In this document: positions 1 through 8,856 of the stretch, piece by piece
Layout: each line of letters opens with the position of its first letter
How positions within the stretch are numbered: position 1 is the stretch's first letter
NCBI GenBank assembly: GCA_015063795.1
Contig: SVTL01000007.1
Span: forward strand, 1 to 64,000
Length of the DNA: 64,000 nt
Direction of reading: 5' to 3'
Source: Oscillospiraceae bacterium
GTDB lineage: Bacteria > Bacillota > Clostridia > Oscillospirales > CAG-272
Notes under the pieces: generated by a model
Database searches by the model: none
Seen by the model: the letters and a program-made list of their open reading frames with translations, nothing else
What the model was told of the DNA's origin: nothing
Translations under genes and position numbers: made by a program

Positions 1-707
1 GCGCTCTCGGCGTATCGATCGCAAAGCTGTCCACCCTTGAGATCCGTCCGAACCAGATCCCCGCGCATACGGAGGAGCTGGAGGTTTACCTCAATCAGGA
101 GCTGTCCGCCGAATGGGGCGCACGCGGCATCGGTGATGTAAAGGTGGCAGTCAATCCGCCCACGCTTTCCGAAGAAGATGCGCAGATGCTCAAGGATGCA
201 CAGAAGACGGCTATGTACCGCGATCCTACCATGGCGGGTGCAACGCTTGTCGGTGCACAGGCAGAAGCGATGAAGACGGCAGCCGGCAACTCCGCAGGCG
301 CGATGACCGGCTTTATGGGTATGGGCATGGCCATGAACCAGGGCGGAATCAACGCGCAGAATCTGTTTGCCATGGGCAATCAGCAACAGCAGATGCAGCA
401 GCAGGCTCAGCAGGCGGCTCCTGCTCCCGCTCAGGCAGCAGACGGCTGGAAGTGCGCGTGCGGCGCTGTGAACAGCGGTAAATTCTGTGCCGAGTGCGGT
501 GCGCAGAAGCCTGCGGCTGAGGGCTGGACCTGTGCGTGCGGTTCGGTCAATAAGGGCAAGTTCTGCCCCAACTGCGGCGCGAAGAAGCCTGCGGGCGTTC
601 CCCAGTACAAATGCGACAAGTGCGGTTGGGAGCCCGAGAAGGGAACCACGCCTCCCAAATTCTGTCCCGAGTGCGGCGACCGTTTTGACGACGGAGACGT
701 GAAGTAA
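1..707 (+). CDS. SPFH-domain protein with C-terminal zinc ribbons (YdjI-like), 5' end outside window
   Basis: The open frame enters at base 3 and runs to the stop at 707, so only the C-terminal part is present. What remains is the end of an SPFH/virion-core-like domain, a Met/Gly-rich stretch, a Gln-rich linker (QQQQQMQQQAQ-like), then three zinc ribbons: CACG..CAEC, CACG..CPNC and CDKC..CPEC. This architecture matches the YdjI family. In Bacillus subtilis YdjI is recruited to the membrane by YdjG and YdjH, next to the PspA protein YdjF. The next two genes here are ydjG- and ydjH-like, so the same membrane-stress module is inferred. No PspA gene is visible; it could lie upstream of the window. 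The GTG at 144 is internal, not a start. Confidence 0.85.
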   Translation, partial: ALGVSIAKLSTLEIRPNQIPAHTEELEVYLNQELSAEWGARGIGDVKVAVNPPTLSEEDAQMLKDAQKTAMYRDPTMAGATLVGAQAEAMKTAAGNSAGAMTGFMGMGMAMNQGGINAQNLFAMGNQQQQMQQQAQQAAPAPAQAADGWKCACGAVNSGKFCAECGAQKPAAEGWTCACGSVNKGKFCPNCGAKKPAGVPQYKCDKCGWEPEKGTTPPKFCPECGDRFDDGDVK

Positions 708-740
708 TCCGCGCCGCAACAGACAAGGCAGGGATTTATA

Positions 741-1823
741 ATGTCTACTTTATTGGAATACAAATGCCCCAACTGCGGCGGATCGGTGGAGTTTGACAGC
801 GGACTTCAGAAGATGAAGTGCCCCTATTGCGATTCCGAATTCGATGTGGAGTCGCTGAAAAGCTACGATGCCGAGTTGCAGAAGGAGAGCGAAGCACAGA
901 ACGAAACGCTCAACTGGGAGGAGATGCCCTCCCGCGAATGGGATGGCGAGGCGGAAGGCGTGCGTGTGTACATCTGCGAGTCCTGCGGCGGCGAGATCGT
1001 GGGCGAGGATACCACCGCGGCCACCAGCTGCCCGTACTGCGGCAACCCTGTGATCATGAAAGGGACGCTCAGCGGCGCACTGAAGCCGGATTATGTCATC
1101 CCCTTCCAGCTGGATAAGGAGGCGGCCAAGGCGGCTCTGAAGCAGCACCTGAAAGGGAAGTGGCTTCTGCCCAAGGTCTTCAAGGACGAAAACCGCATCG
1201 AGGAGATCAAGGGCATCTATGTCCCCTTCTGGCTCTTCGATTCGGACGCCGATGCCCGCATCCGCTTCAAGGGAACCAAGGTGCGCCACTGGGTCAGCGG
1301 CAATTACAACTACACCGAAACCAGCTATTATTCCATCCTGCGCGGCGGCAAGCTCCGCTTTGACAACGTCCCCGTGGACGGCTCGTCGAAGATCGCCGAT
1401 GATCTGATGGAGTCCATCGAGCCCTTTGATTTTTCCAAGGCGGTGGATTTTCAAACGGCGTATCTGTCCGGCTATTTCGCCGACAAATACGATGTGGATG
1501 CCGAGGCAAGCTCGGTGCGGGCAGGGGAACGGATCCGAACCAGCACCGCACAGGCCATCGCCTCGCAGGTGAACGGCTATCTGTCGGTGATCCCCGAGCA
1601 TACCGACATCAAGCTGTCCCAGTCCCGCGCCAAGTATGTGCTGTATCCGGTCTGGATTCTGAACACCGACTGGAAGGGCGAGAAGTATACCTTTGCCATG
1701 AATGGGCAGACCGGCAAATTTGTCGGCAACCTGCCGGTGGATAAGGGCGCTTATTGGCGGACGTTCGGCATTGTGGCCGCTGCCGCCACCGCGGTCTGCT
1801 ATCTGCTGGGCCTGCTGCTGTGA
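741..1823 (+). CDS. Zinc-ribbon membrane protein (YdjG-like)
   Basis: A 360-residue protein. The N-terminus holds a TFIIB-type zinc ribbon (CPNCGG..CPYC, residues about 9-31) and a second ribbon follows (CESCGG..CPYC, about 79-102). The middle has no motif I recognise. The last 25 residues form one hydrophobic segment, so the protein is probably tail-anchored with its ribbons in the cytoplasm. It lies 33 bases after the YdjI-like gene and 8 bases before the TPM-domain gene, which matches the B. subtilis ydjGHI set. There YdjG and YdjH form a membrane complex that localises YdjI. Family assignment rests on architecture and context; the ribosome-binding site (GGCAGGGA) is mediocre. Confidence 0.8.
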   Translation: MSTLLEYKCPNCGGSVEFDSGLQKMKCPYCDSEFDVESLKSYDAELQKESEAQNETLNWEEMPSREWDGEAEGVRVYICESCGGEIVGEDTTAATSCPYCGNPVIMKGTLSGALKPDYVIPFQLDKEAAKAALKQHLKGKWLLPKVFKDENRIEEIKGIYVPFWLFDSDADARIRFKGTKVRHWVSGNYNYTETSYYSILRGGKLRFDNVPVDGSSKIADDLMESIEPFDFSKAVDFQTAYLSGYFADKYDVDAEASSVRAGERIRTSTAQAIASQVNGYLSVIPEHTDIKLSQSRAKYVLYPVWILNTDWKGEKYTFAMNGQTGKFVGNLPVDKGAYWRTFGIVAAAATAVCYLLGLLL

Positions 1824-1831
1824 GGGAGGGA

Positions 1832-2713
1832 ATGACGATGAAAACACGCAATCGATCGATCCTCCTTTGCCTGCTACTGGCTTTGCTGTTGGCGCTGACG
1901 GCCTCGGCGCAGAGCGTTGGCGAGGTGTATTACCCCCGCCTGATCGACAACGCCGATCTGCTGACGGCCGATGAGGAGAGTGCCCTGCTGGCCAGGCTGG
2001 ACAAGGAGAGCGAAAGCGCACAGATGGATTTTGTGATCGTCACCGTTTGGTCCTTTGACGGCAAGAGCGCGCAGGACTATGCCGACGATTTCTATGACGA
2101 GCACGGCTACGGATACGGCACAAACCGCGACGGACTTCTCCTGCTTCTCGGTATGGAGAGCCGCGAGTGGTACATTTCCACCTGCGGAAGGGCCATCGAA
2201 CGCTTTTCCGATGACACGCTGGATGCAATCGGCGACAGCATGCTGCCCGATCTGGCGGACGGACGGTATGCGGCGGCCTTTGACACCTTCGTTGACGACT
2301 GCTCCTACTATGCCAATGTCTCCTTCGGCTATGATGACGGCTACGGCTACGACTACGATTACGGTTACGATTACAGCTACGATGACGAGTATACCGAGGG
2401 CGAGGCTGCGCTCGGTGCGGGATTCGGCATCCTGCCCGCTCTCCTCTTCGGCGTGATCATCGCCTTTGTGGTGGTCTCGGTGATGAAGGGACAGCTCAAG
2501 AGCGTGGGTATGCGGCGCGAGGCCTCCGACTACATACGGCAGAACAGCCTGCAGATCACCGAGCGGAGCGACCTGTTCCTTTACCGCAACGTGACCAGAA
2601 CGCCGCGCCAGACCTCCAACAACGGCGGCGGGCGCCCGGGCTCTTCGTCGCACAGCTCTCTTCACCGCAGCATGGGAGGACGCTCCCACGGCGGACGGGG
2701 CGGACGCTTTTAA
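1832..2713 (+). CDS. TPM-domain membrane protein (YdjH/YgcG-like)
   Basis: The start chosen is ATG 1832, preceded by GAGGGAGGG; the frame is open further upstream but inside the previous gene. A signal peptide (residues about 1-25, ending ASA) leads into a TPM domain (YYPRLIDNADLLTADEE.., about 30-160). A Tyr/Asp/Gly-rich stretch follows (about 165-192), then one transmembrane helix (about 200-220), and a short basic tail ending GGRGGRF. TPM domains occur in photosystem repair proteins and in YgcG/YdjH-type envelope proteins. The order in this protein, extracytoplasmic TPM then TM then Gly/Arg/Ser tail, is the YgcG/YdjH layout. Last gene of the ydj-like run; a terminator follows. Confidence 0.85.
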   Translation: MTMKTRNRSILLCLLLALLLALTASAQSVGEVYYPRLIDNADLLTADEESALLARLDKESESAQMDFVIVTVWSFDGKSAQDYADDFYDEHGYGYGTNRDGLLLLLGMESREWYISTCGRAIERFSDDTLDAIGDSMLPDLADGRYAAAFDTFVDDCSYYANVSFGYDDGYGYDYDYGYDYSYDDEYTEGEAALGAGFGILPALLFGVIIAFVVVSVMKGQLKSVGMRREASDYIRQNSLQITERSDLFLYRNVTRTPRQTSNNGGGRPGSSSHSSLHRSMGGRSHGGRGGRF

Positions 2714-2733
2714 CGCTCGTTTATATCAAAAAC

Positions 2734-2764
2734 AAGGGATCGCTCTCAAAAGCGGTCCCTTTTG
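2734..2764 (+). terminator. Rho-independent terminator after the ydj-like cluster
   Basis: An 11-bp stem, AAGGGATCGCT against AGCGGTCCCTT with one G-T pair, has a 6-base loop and runs into TTTTGC. Confidence 0.8.
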
Positions 2765-2840
2765 CATAGGGAAGAACATAAAGACATAAAAACCGGATCT
2801 GAAAAAGATATGAAAAATTGCGGATGCAGGGATCCCTCCC

Positions 2841-2869
2841 TTGACGGAACGGGCATTGTTTGTTATAAT
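2841..2869 (+). promoter_or_regulatory. Vegetative promoter for pepT
   Basis: TTGACG at 2841 and a perfect TATAAT at 2864 are separated by 17 bases. The predicted transcript has a leader of about 105 bases, which contains a small hairpin (TTGAAAAGGA..TCCTTTCAA, about 2898-2921) of unknown role. Confidence 0.85.
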
Positions 2870-2981
2870 ATAAAGAGATTTGTTTACAATACCCTTTGAA
2901 AAGGAAGAACTCCTTTCAAGCAAACAGAAAGGCGGGGCGTTTTTGTTTTTGGCAGGACGCTCCGGGAAAGAGGCAAGAGCC

Positions 2982-4196
2982 ATGAGAGCATATGAGCGAC
3001 TCATCCGATACGCCGCCTTTGAGACCGGCTCCGATGACCGCAGCACCACCATCCCTTCCAATTTGAACGAGCTGACCTTTGCCGATCATCTGGCCGAGGA
3101 GCTGCGTGAGCTGGGCGCGGAGGTCGTGAGAGAGAAGAACGGCATTGTGTATGCCACCATCCCCGGCAACCGCAAGGGAGAGAAGACCATCGGCTTCATC
3201 GCCCATCTGGACACGGTGGGGGATGTGGCGTATCAAAATGTGAAGCCGCAGGTGATCGAGCACTACGACGGCGGCGACATAACGCTTTCCAACGGGGAAA
3301 GCATGAGCGTTTCCGAATACCCCGCGCTGGCTCTTCACAAGGGCAAAACGCTGATCGTCACCGACGGCAATACCATTCTCGGCGCGGACGACAAGGCAGG
3401 GGTGGCCGAGATCGTCACGCTGGCCGAGCGCTTCAAGGAAGATCCGTCCCTCCCCCACGGCGAGATCAGGATCGCCTTCACCCCCGACGAGGAGATCGGC
3501 AACGGCACCGACTTTTTCGACGTTGAGACCTTCGGCGCCGACTATGCCTTTACGTTGGATGGCGGCGAATTCGGCGAGGTGGAATACGAAAACTTCAATG
3601 CCTCCTCGGCTTTTCTCATCTTCAAGGGCAACAACATCCATACGGGAACGGCCAAGGGCAGCATGATCAATGCCTCGATGCTGGCCATGGAGTTCGATTC
3701 CATGATCCCGCAGAGAGAGCGCCCCGAATATACCGAGGGCTATGAGGGCTTTTACCACGTCACCGACCTGCGGGGCAGTGTGGAGCAGGCGGTGCTTCGC
3801 TATATTCTCCGTGACCACGACGGCGCGAAGCTGACCGAGAAGAAGCAGGTCATGGAGCAGGCGGCCAAGGCCATCAACGACAAGTACGGCGAGGGCTCCT
3901 GCGAGCTGGAGCTTGAGGATACCTACTGCAACATGGCCACGGTCATCCAAAAGCATCCGCACCTGATCGAAAACGCCTTTGAGGCGGTGAGAAAGGCGGG
4001 CGGAACGCCGGTCAGCCGACCGATCCGCGGAGGTACCGACGGTGCACGCCTCTCCTTTATGGGGCTTCCCACGCCGAATCTGGGAACGGGAAGCGGCAAT
4101 CACCACAGCAAGAAGGAATATGCGGTGGCCGAGGACATGGACAAGGCGGTGGAGATGATGCTCCATCTGGCGGCGGCCTACTGCGAAGCGGATTGA
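2982..4196 (+). CDS. pepT: Peptidase T (tripeptide aminopeptidase, M20B)
   Basis: A cytoplasmic dizinc peptidase that removes the N-terminal residue from tripeptides. ATG 2982 gives 404 residues, the usual PepT length; the frame is open upstream to 2880 but that part lies in the leader and is not conserved. Visible motifs are AHLDTV (zinc His and catalytic-region Asp), LGADDKAG (bridging Asp), TPDEEIG (catalytic Glu and zinc Glu), LDGGEFGEVEYE, and the late GGTDGARLSFMGLPTPNLG block typical of PepT. It has its own promoter and probably supplies amino acids from imported peptides, as do the three M20 genes at 42065-45797. Confidence 0.96.
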   Translation: MRAYERLIRYAAFETGSDDRSTTIPSNLNELTFADHLAEELRELGAEVVREKNGIVYATIPGNRKGEKTIGFIAHLDTVGDVAYQNVKPQVIEHYDGGDITLSNGESMSVSEYPALALHKGKTLIVTDGNTILGADDKAGVAEIVTLAERFKEDPSLPHGEIRIAFTPDEEIGNGTDFFDVETFGADYAFTLDGGEFGEVEYENFNASSAFLIFKGNNIHTGTAKGSMINASMLAMEFDSMIPQRERPEYTEGYEGFYHVTDLRGSVEQAVLRYILRDHDGAKLTEKKQVMEQAAKAINDKYGEGSCELELEDTYCNMATVIQKHPHLIENAFEAVRKAGGTPVSRPIRGGTDGARLSFMGLPTPNLGTGSGNHHSKKEYAVAEDMDKAVEMMLHLAAAYCEAD

Positions 4197-4221
4197 GAAC
4201 AAAATGGAAAGAGGGATCGAC

Positions 4222-4851
4222 ATGAAGCACCGAGCGCTATGCCTTCTTCTGCCGGCTGTCCTGATGGTTTGGATGGCTGCCTGTGATGTTAAGCCGTCGC
4301 TGCCGCCGGACACCGAATCGGATCGGACAACAACCGAAAGCCAACCGACAGACGAACCCAATGCGGCAATCGAAAACGAGCCGACAGCCGAAAATCAAAC
4401 GATAAACGAACCCCAACCGATCGCGGCGTATGCGATCGAGCCGCCCGCGGTCTTTGTCTATGACGGAACGCGGTATGATATGCGTGAGCGGAATGCGTCG
4501 GTCAATGCCATTTTCGGTCCGACCGTTGCGGGAAAGCACCTTGTCATCGAGGGGCACGTTGGTCCGTACAACAGCGTGTACAGCGTGTTCAACACCGAAA
4601 CGCGGACATTTGAAAAGGATCTGTCCGGAACCAACCTGATCTGGCGCGGTGAGGACATCGAAAGCGCGGTCTACTCCTTTTGGCAGGGGATCTACACCTA
4701 TGGCGGCAACAAGATCGCCGATGTGAACTTAGAGCCGATCACCGAATTCATCGATGAGCTTGCTTTCGTCGGCGAGGATGAGCTCCTTGTCACCGTAAGC
4801 GGCAAGGACGGCGATCGGACGCAAACGATTCCGCTTGCGAAAGCGGAGTGA
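4222..4851 (+). CDS. Putative lipoprotein of unknown function
   Basis: ATG 4222 is preferred over ATG 4204 because AAAGAGGG lies 7-8 bases before it. The 209-residue product begins with a lipoprotein signal (MKHRALCLLLPAVLMVWMAAC), the cysteine being residue 21. A low-complexity Thr/Glu/Pro/Asn-rich linker (about 25-75) leads to a globular region of about 140 residues with no recognised motif. It is probably anchored on the outer face of the membrane. It follows pepT by 25 bases and may be cotranscribed. No function can be assigned from sequence. Confidence 0.7.
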   Translation: MKHRALCLLLPAVLMVWMAACDVKPSLPPDTESDRTTTESQPTDEPNAAIENEPTAENQTINEPQPIAAYAIEPPAVFVYDGTRYDMRERNASVNAIFGPTVAGKHLVIEGHVGPYNSVYSVFNTETRTFEKDLSGTNLIWRGEDIESAVYSFWQGIYTYGGNKIADVNLEPITEFIDELAFVGEDELLVTVSGKDGDRTQTIPLAKAE

Positions 4852-4908
4852 AAGACGAACAACGAATGAACCATTGAATTTACAAACAACAGAAAGGCGG
4901 ACAAGCAT

Positions 4909-5265
4909 ATGGCCGGCTACAGACGAGACAGAGTCAACGATCAGATGACCAAGGAGATCAGCGAGATCATCCGCACCGTGAAGGATCCGCGGGTGTCGGA
5001 GGCCTTTGTGAGCATCACCGCGTCCAACGTGACGCCCGATTATAAATTTGCCAAGATCTATTTTTCGGTCATTGGCAAGGACAACGCTGCTGAGGTCAAA
5101 AAGGGACTGCAGAGCGCGGCGGGATACATCCGCAAGCAGGTGGCTGAGCGCATGAACCTGCGGCAGACGCCCGAGCTTACCTTTGTTTACGACGATTCGC
5201 TGGAATACGGCGCAGGCATCGAAAAGCTGTTCAAAAAGATCGAGGATGAGAGAGATGGGCAGTAA
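4909..5265 (+). CDS. rbfA: 30S ribosome-binding factor A
   Basis: A 118-residue KH-like protein needed for late 30S subunit and 16S rRNA 5'-end maturation. It begins YRRDRVNDQMTKEISEII, continues VKDPRVSEAFVSITASNVTPD and contains AKIYFSV; all are RbfA signatures. ATG 4909 follows AGAAAGGCGG. It overlaps nrnA by 11 bases, and the order rbfA-nrnA-truB is the standard Firmicutes arrangement, usually downstream of infB. No infB is seen here. Confidence 0.96.
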   Translation: MAGYRRDRVNDQMTKEISEIIRTVKDPRVSEAFVSITASNVTPDYKFAKIYFSVIGKDNAAEVKKGLQSAAGYIRKQVAERMNLRQTPELTFVYDDSLEYGAGIEKLFKKIEDERDGQ

Positions 5266-6223
5266 CATCACGATAGACGGCGTTTGCGAGCTTCTGAAGC
5301 AGGCGGAGACCATCCTCCTTTTTGCCCACCGCCGTCCCGACGGAGATGCTCTCGGAAGCGTGTCGGCGTTAAAAAAAGGGCTGGAGGATCTGGGAAAGAC
5401 GGTATATGCTGTCTGCTGTGACAGCGTGACCGAGCGGCTGCTCTTCCTGACCGAAAGCGAGATCCTTCCTTCGCTTCTGCCCGCAGACTTAGGCGAATAT
5501 CTGCCCGTGGCGGTGGATGTGGCATCGGTGGAGATGCTGGGAAGCGCCATCGATCTTTTCAAGGGGAAGACCACGCTCCGCATCGACCACCACGCAACGG
5601 GAAGCGATTTTGCCGACGATAATTACGTCCGCCCCTCCGCTTCGGCCACGGGCGAGATTGTATTCGATCTTCTGGAGGCGCTTGACGCATGGTCCCTGCC
5701 TGCCGCAGAGCGGGTGTATGCGGCCATCGCTTCGGACACGGGCTGCTTCAAGTACAGCAATGTGACGCCCGAAACCCACCGCAAGGCGGCATCTTTGCTT
5801 GAGATGGGCGTCAAGCCCGACGAGATCAACCGCCGTTTGTTTGACAACCGCAGCCGCGGCGAGACCGAGGCCTTCCGTATGGCGCTGGACGCCCTCCGCT
5901 ATTGCGACGGCGGACGGGTGGCGGTGATCAACTTCACCAATGAAATGAAGAAAAAAGGACAGCTCACCGAGGAGGACCTTTCGGACATCAGCTCGATCCC
6001 GCGCACGGTACGAGGCGTGTCGGTGGGGGCTGTGATCAAGCAGGAATCGGCCGATCCGCGCTTGTTCAAGGTGTCGATGCGAAGCGACCGCAGCACCGAT
6101 GTTTCGGCGATCTGTGCCCGTATGGGCGGCGGCGGACACTTCAGCGCGGCCGGCGTGACCATCGAGGCGGATAGCCCGGAGGCGGCCGAAAAACGAGTGA
6201 TCGAGGAAATATTGCATGGATGA
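5255..6223 (+). CDS. nrnA: DHH/DHHA1 oligoribonuclease / pAp phosphatase (NrnA)
   Basis: A 322-residue DHH-family phosphoesterase that degrades short RNA oligonucleotides and dephosphorylates 3'-phosphoadenosine 5'-phosphate. Motifs: AHRRPDGDALGS (motif I), VAVDVAS (motif II), RIDHHATG (the DHH motif) and SDTGCFKYSN (motif IV). The C-terminal DHHA1 RNA-binding domain ends GGGGHFSAAG. ATG 5255 lies inside the 3' end of rbfA, and the stop overlaps the truB start, so translation of the three is probably coupled. The frame is open upstream to 5183 within rbfA, but ATG 5255 matches the family N-terminus. Confidence 0.95.
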   Translation: MGSNITIDGVCELLKQAETILLFAHRRPDGDALGSVSALKKGLEDLGKTVYAVCCDSVTERLLFLTESEILPSLLPADLGEYLPVAVDVASVEMLGSAIDLFKGKTTLRIDHHATGSDFADDNYVRPSASATGEIVFDLLEALDAWSLPAAERVYAAIASDTGCFKYSNVTPETHRKAASLLEMGVKPDEINRRLFDNRSRGETEAFRMALDALRYCDGGRVAVINFTNEMKKKGQLTEEDLSDISSIPRTVRGVSVGAVIKQESADPRLFKVSMRSDRSTDVSAICARMGGGGHFSAAGVTIEADSPEAAEKRVIEEILHG

Positions 6224-7118
6224 GCTTTGCGGGATCCTGTATATCGATAAGCCTTGCGGCATGACCTCTCACGATGTGGTCAACCGCATCCGCCGTCTGT
6301 ACGGAACCAAGCGGGTGGGACACACCGGAACGCTGGATCCGCTGGCCACAGGGCTTTTGACGGTCATGATCGGGCGTGCGGCCAAGGTGGCCGAGCTGTT
6401 GGTGAGCGACAAAAAGAGCTACCGTGCCACGCTTCGTCTGGGGCTGACCACCGACAGCGGCGACATCACCGGAAACGTGCTGACCGAGAGCGATGCCATC
6501 CCAAGCGAGGAAGCCTTCCGCGCCGTTCTGCCCTCCTTTACCGGTGTGATCCGCCAAATCCCTCCCATGTACAGCGCGCTGAAGGTGGACGGGCAAAAGC
6601 TGGTGGATCTGGCCCGAAAGGGCATTGAGATCGAGCGGAGTGCAAGAGAGATCGAGATCGATGGGCTGAGCGCCGAAAAAATCGACGAAAAACACTATAC
6701 GCTGGACGTCTCCTGCTCCAAGGGGACATACATCCGCACGCTCTGCGAGGACATCGGGCAAGCGTTGGGGTGCGGAGCGACCATGACCGCCCTGCGCCGC
6801 ACGTCAAGCGGCTCGGCGACGCTTTCAAGAGCGTACACCCTCGAGCAGCTGGAGGGGATGGAGATGGAGGAACGGATCCTCCTTCTGCTGCCGGTGGAGG
6901 AGCTGTTCGGCGATTGCCCGAGCGTGTGCCTGCCCCCCTTCTTTGAGCATCTGGCGAGGAACGGACTGGAAATTTATCAGAAAAAGATCGGCACGCACAT
7001 CGAAGACGGAGAATTGGTTCGTCTTTGCGGCGAAAAAGGCTTTTTTGCCCTCGGACGGGTGAAGGAGTATGCCGAGGGAAGCGCGATCAAACCGGTCAAG
7101 CAGATCGACATCGGCTGA
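6216..7118 (+). CDS. truB: tRNA pseudouridine(55) synthase
   Basis: It makes the universal pseudouridine in the tRNA T-loop. The 300-residue product opens GILYIDKPCGMTSHDVV and carries the catalytic aspartate motif HTGTLDPLATGLL, then KSYRATLRLG and the SCSKGTYIRTLCEDIG block. A C-terminal PUA-like portion (about 230-300) completes the protein. The start overlaps the nrnA stop (ATGGATGA), which indicates coupling. After it comes a 99-base gap with a small GC hairpin (CCCGCATCGGCGGG, about 7147-7160) but no clear promoter. Confidence 0.96.
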   Translation: MDELCGILYIDKPCGMTSHDVVNRIRRLYGTKRVGHTGTLDPLATGLLTVMIGRAAKVAELLVSDKKSYRATLRLGLTTDSGDITGNVLTESDAIPSEEAFRAVLPSFTGVIRQIPPMYSALKVDGQKLVDLARKGIEIERSAREIEIDGLSAEKIDEKHYTLDVSCSKGTYIRTLCEDIGQALGCGATMTALRRTSSGSATLSRAYTLEQLEGMEMEERILLLLPVEELFGDCPSVCLPPFFEHLARNGLEIYQKKIGTHIEDGELVRLCGEKGFFALGRVKEYAEGSAIKPVKQIDIG

Positions 7119-7217
7119 AAAACGACAGAAAATCCGCAAAACCTCCCGCATCGGCGGGACAGGTGCAAAAAACAAAAAAACGCCGATCGATTTGAAAGAA
7201 AAAGAAAGGAAAAGAAC

Positions 7218-8219
7218 GTGAGATTCGGACATTGTGAACTTCCATACGGACTTTTTCTCGCGCCGATGGCGGGAGTGACCGACCGCGCCTTCCGTCAGAT
7301 CTGTGCGCTTCACGGCGCCGAATACACCTTTTCCGAAATGATCTCCGCCAAGGCGGTGCATTACAACGACAAAAAAACGGCGGAGCTGGCCGCCTTTGAA
7401 GAAAACGAAAAGCCGCTGTCGATCCAGATCTTCGGTCACGAGGCGGATATCATGGCCGAAAGTGCGGCGAAGCTGGCCGACAACACCTATGCCCACTGCA
7501 CCAACACCGCCATCCCCTGCGGCATCGACATCAACATGGGATGCCCCGTCCATAAGGTGGCGGGCAACGGCGACGGCAGTGCGCTGATGAAGGATCCGAA
7601 AACAGCGGGCGAGATCGTAAGACAGGTGGTGGACTCTCAGCCTCTGCCGGTGAGCGTGAAGATCCGAAGCGGATGGAATGAGGCGGGGCGGAATGCGGTG
7701 GAGATCGCTTGCATCGCGGAGGCAAACGGCGCCTGCGCCATCACCGTTCACGGACGCACCCGCGAGCAGATGTACAGCGGCAGAGCCGACCGCTCGGTGA
7801 TACGGGATGTGAAGAGGGCGGTGTCGATCCCCGTGATCGGAAACGGCGATGTGTTCTGCGCTTCCGATGCTCTGCAGATGCTGGAGGAGACGGAGTGCGA
7901 CGGCATCATGATCGGTCGCGGTGCTTACGGCAATCCCTGGATCTTCGAGGAGATCCGCGCAGCGCTGGAGGGAAAAAGCTACACGCCGCCGTCCTACCGC
8001 GAGCGCATGGCGACCGCTCTCGATCAGCTGCGGCGTATGATCGCCTACAAGGGCGAAAGAATCGCCATCCCCGAGGCAAGAAAGCACATGGGCTGGTATG
8101 TCCGCGGTCTGCGCGGCTCAGCGAGAGTGCGGGGGAGGATCAACGAGCTTTGTACATACGAAGAGGTAAAGACCCTGCTGGAAGAGGAAATGGAAGGCGG
8201 TGAGCGGGGAAGTGACTGA
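7218..8219 (+). CDS. dusB: tRNA dihydrouridine synthase (DusB type)
   Basis: An FMN enzyme that reduces uridines in the tRNA D-loop with NADPH. GTG 7218 is preceded by AGAAAGGA. Visible family motifs: APMAGVTDRAFRQI at the N-terminus, QIFGHE, DINMGCPVHKV (with the catalytic-loop Cys), KIRSGWN, ITVHGRTREQMYSG, IPVIGNGDV and MIGRGAYGNPWIF. Its 333 residues are normal for DusB. Its last 20 bases overlap the sigma-factor gene, tying a tRNA-modification gene to the sigma/anti-sigma pair in one transcript. Confidence 0.95.
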   Translation: MRFGHCELPYGLFLAPMAGVTDRAFRQICALHGAEYTFSEMISAKAVHYNDKKTAELAAFEENEKPLSIQIFGHEADIMAESAAKLADNTYAHCTNTAIPCGIDINMGCPVHKVAGNGDGSALMKDPKTAGEIVRQVVDSQPLPVSVKIRSGWNEAGRNAVEIACIAEANGACAITVHGRTREQMYSGRADRSVIRDVKRAVSIPVIGNGDVFCASDALQMLEETECDGIMIGRGAYGNPWIFEEIRAALEGKSYTPPSYRERMATALDQLRRMIAYKGERIAIPEARKHMGWYVRGLRGSARVRGRINELCTYEEVKTLLEEEMEGGERGSD

Positions 8220-8805
8220 CGAAACCAAGCACATTCGCGAGCAGGAGCTGATCGCTTCAGCGGTCCGCGGCGACAAGGATGCCTTCGGCGAGCTGGTGGT
8301 GCTGTATGAATCGATGGTGTATAACATCATCGTCGGTGAGATCGGGCGGTGCGAGGATGCGTATGACGTGTCCCAAGAGGTGTTTTTCAAGGCCTACCGC
8401 TCCATCCGAAAGTTCCGCGGCGACTGTAAGTTCTCCACCTGGCTCTACCGCATCAGCATCAACGCCTGTATGGACTTCCTGCGTTCCTCCTCACGGAAAA
8501 AGCACATCTCTCTCTCCGAATACGACGAGGAGGATACATACGAGCGCCAGACGGCCATCCCCGACGATCCGGCCAACGGTCCTGAGATGCGTTCGGAGAA
8601 AAAAGACGAGGCCGAGCTGGTCTGGCGGGCCATCGAATCGCTCAATCCCATCCACAAAAGGATCATCATCCTGCGGGATATCGACGGCTATTCCTATGAC
8701 GAGATCGCCGAAATGCTGGATCTGGAGGAGGGTACGGTGAAGAGCCGCATCAACCGCGCCAGAAAAGCGATCAAAGAGTATTTGGAAAAACGAAACTTTT
8801 TTTGA
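8200..8805 (+). CDS. ECF-type sigma-70 family sigma factor (SigW-like)
   Basis: A 201-residue two-domain sigma factor. Region 2 (about 20-90) includes YDVSQEVFFKAYRSI and FSTWLYRISINACMDFLR, which bind core polymerase and melt the -10. Region 4 (about 140-195) includes the helix-turn-helix DIDGYSYDEIAEMLDLEEGT. The start is GTG 8200 inside dusB; GTG 8212 is also possible. The next gene encodes a zinc-finger anti-sigma protein, so activity is probably released by envelope stress as with SigW/RsiW. No ECF-type autoregulatory promoter was recognised upstream, so baseline expression may come from read-through. Confidence 0.9.
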   Translation: MSGEVTDETKHIREQELIASAVRGDKDAFGELVVLYESMVYNIIVGEIGRCEDAYDVSQEVFFKAYRSIRKFRGDCKFSTWLYRISINACMDFLRSSSRKKHISLSEYDEEDTYERQTAIPDDPANGPEMRSEKKDEAELVWRAIESLNPIHKRIIILRDIDGYSYDEIAEMLDLEEGTVKSRINRARKAIKEYLEKRNFF

Positions 8806-8856
8806 AACATTTCGTCAAAGACTATGGAAAGTAAAACAAACGGAGTTTTTTGATCC

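Noticed and set aside
8800..8830. TGAAAC and CGTC resembling an ECF sigma promoter before the anti-sigma gene
   Set aside because: They are only about 4 bases apart; a real ECF promoter needs about 16.
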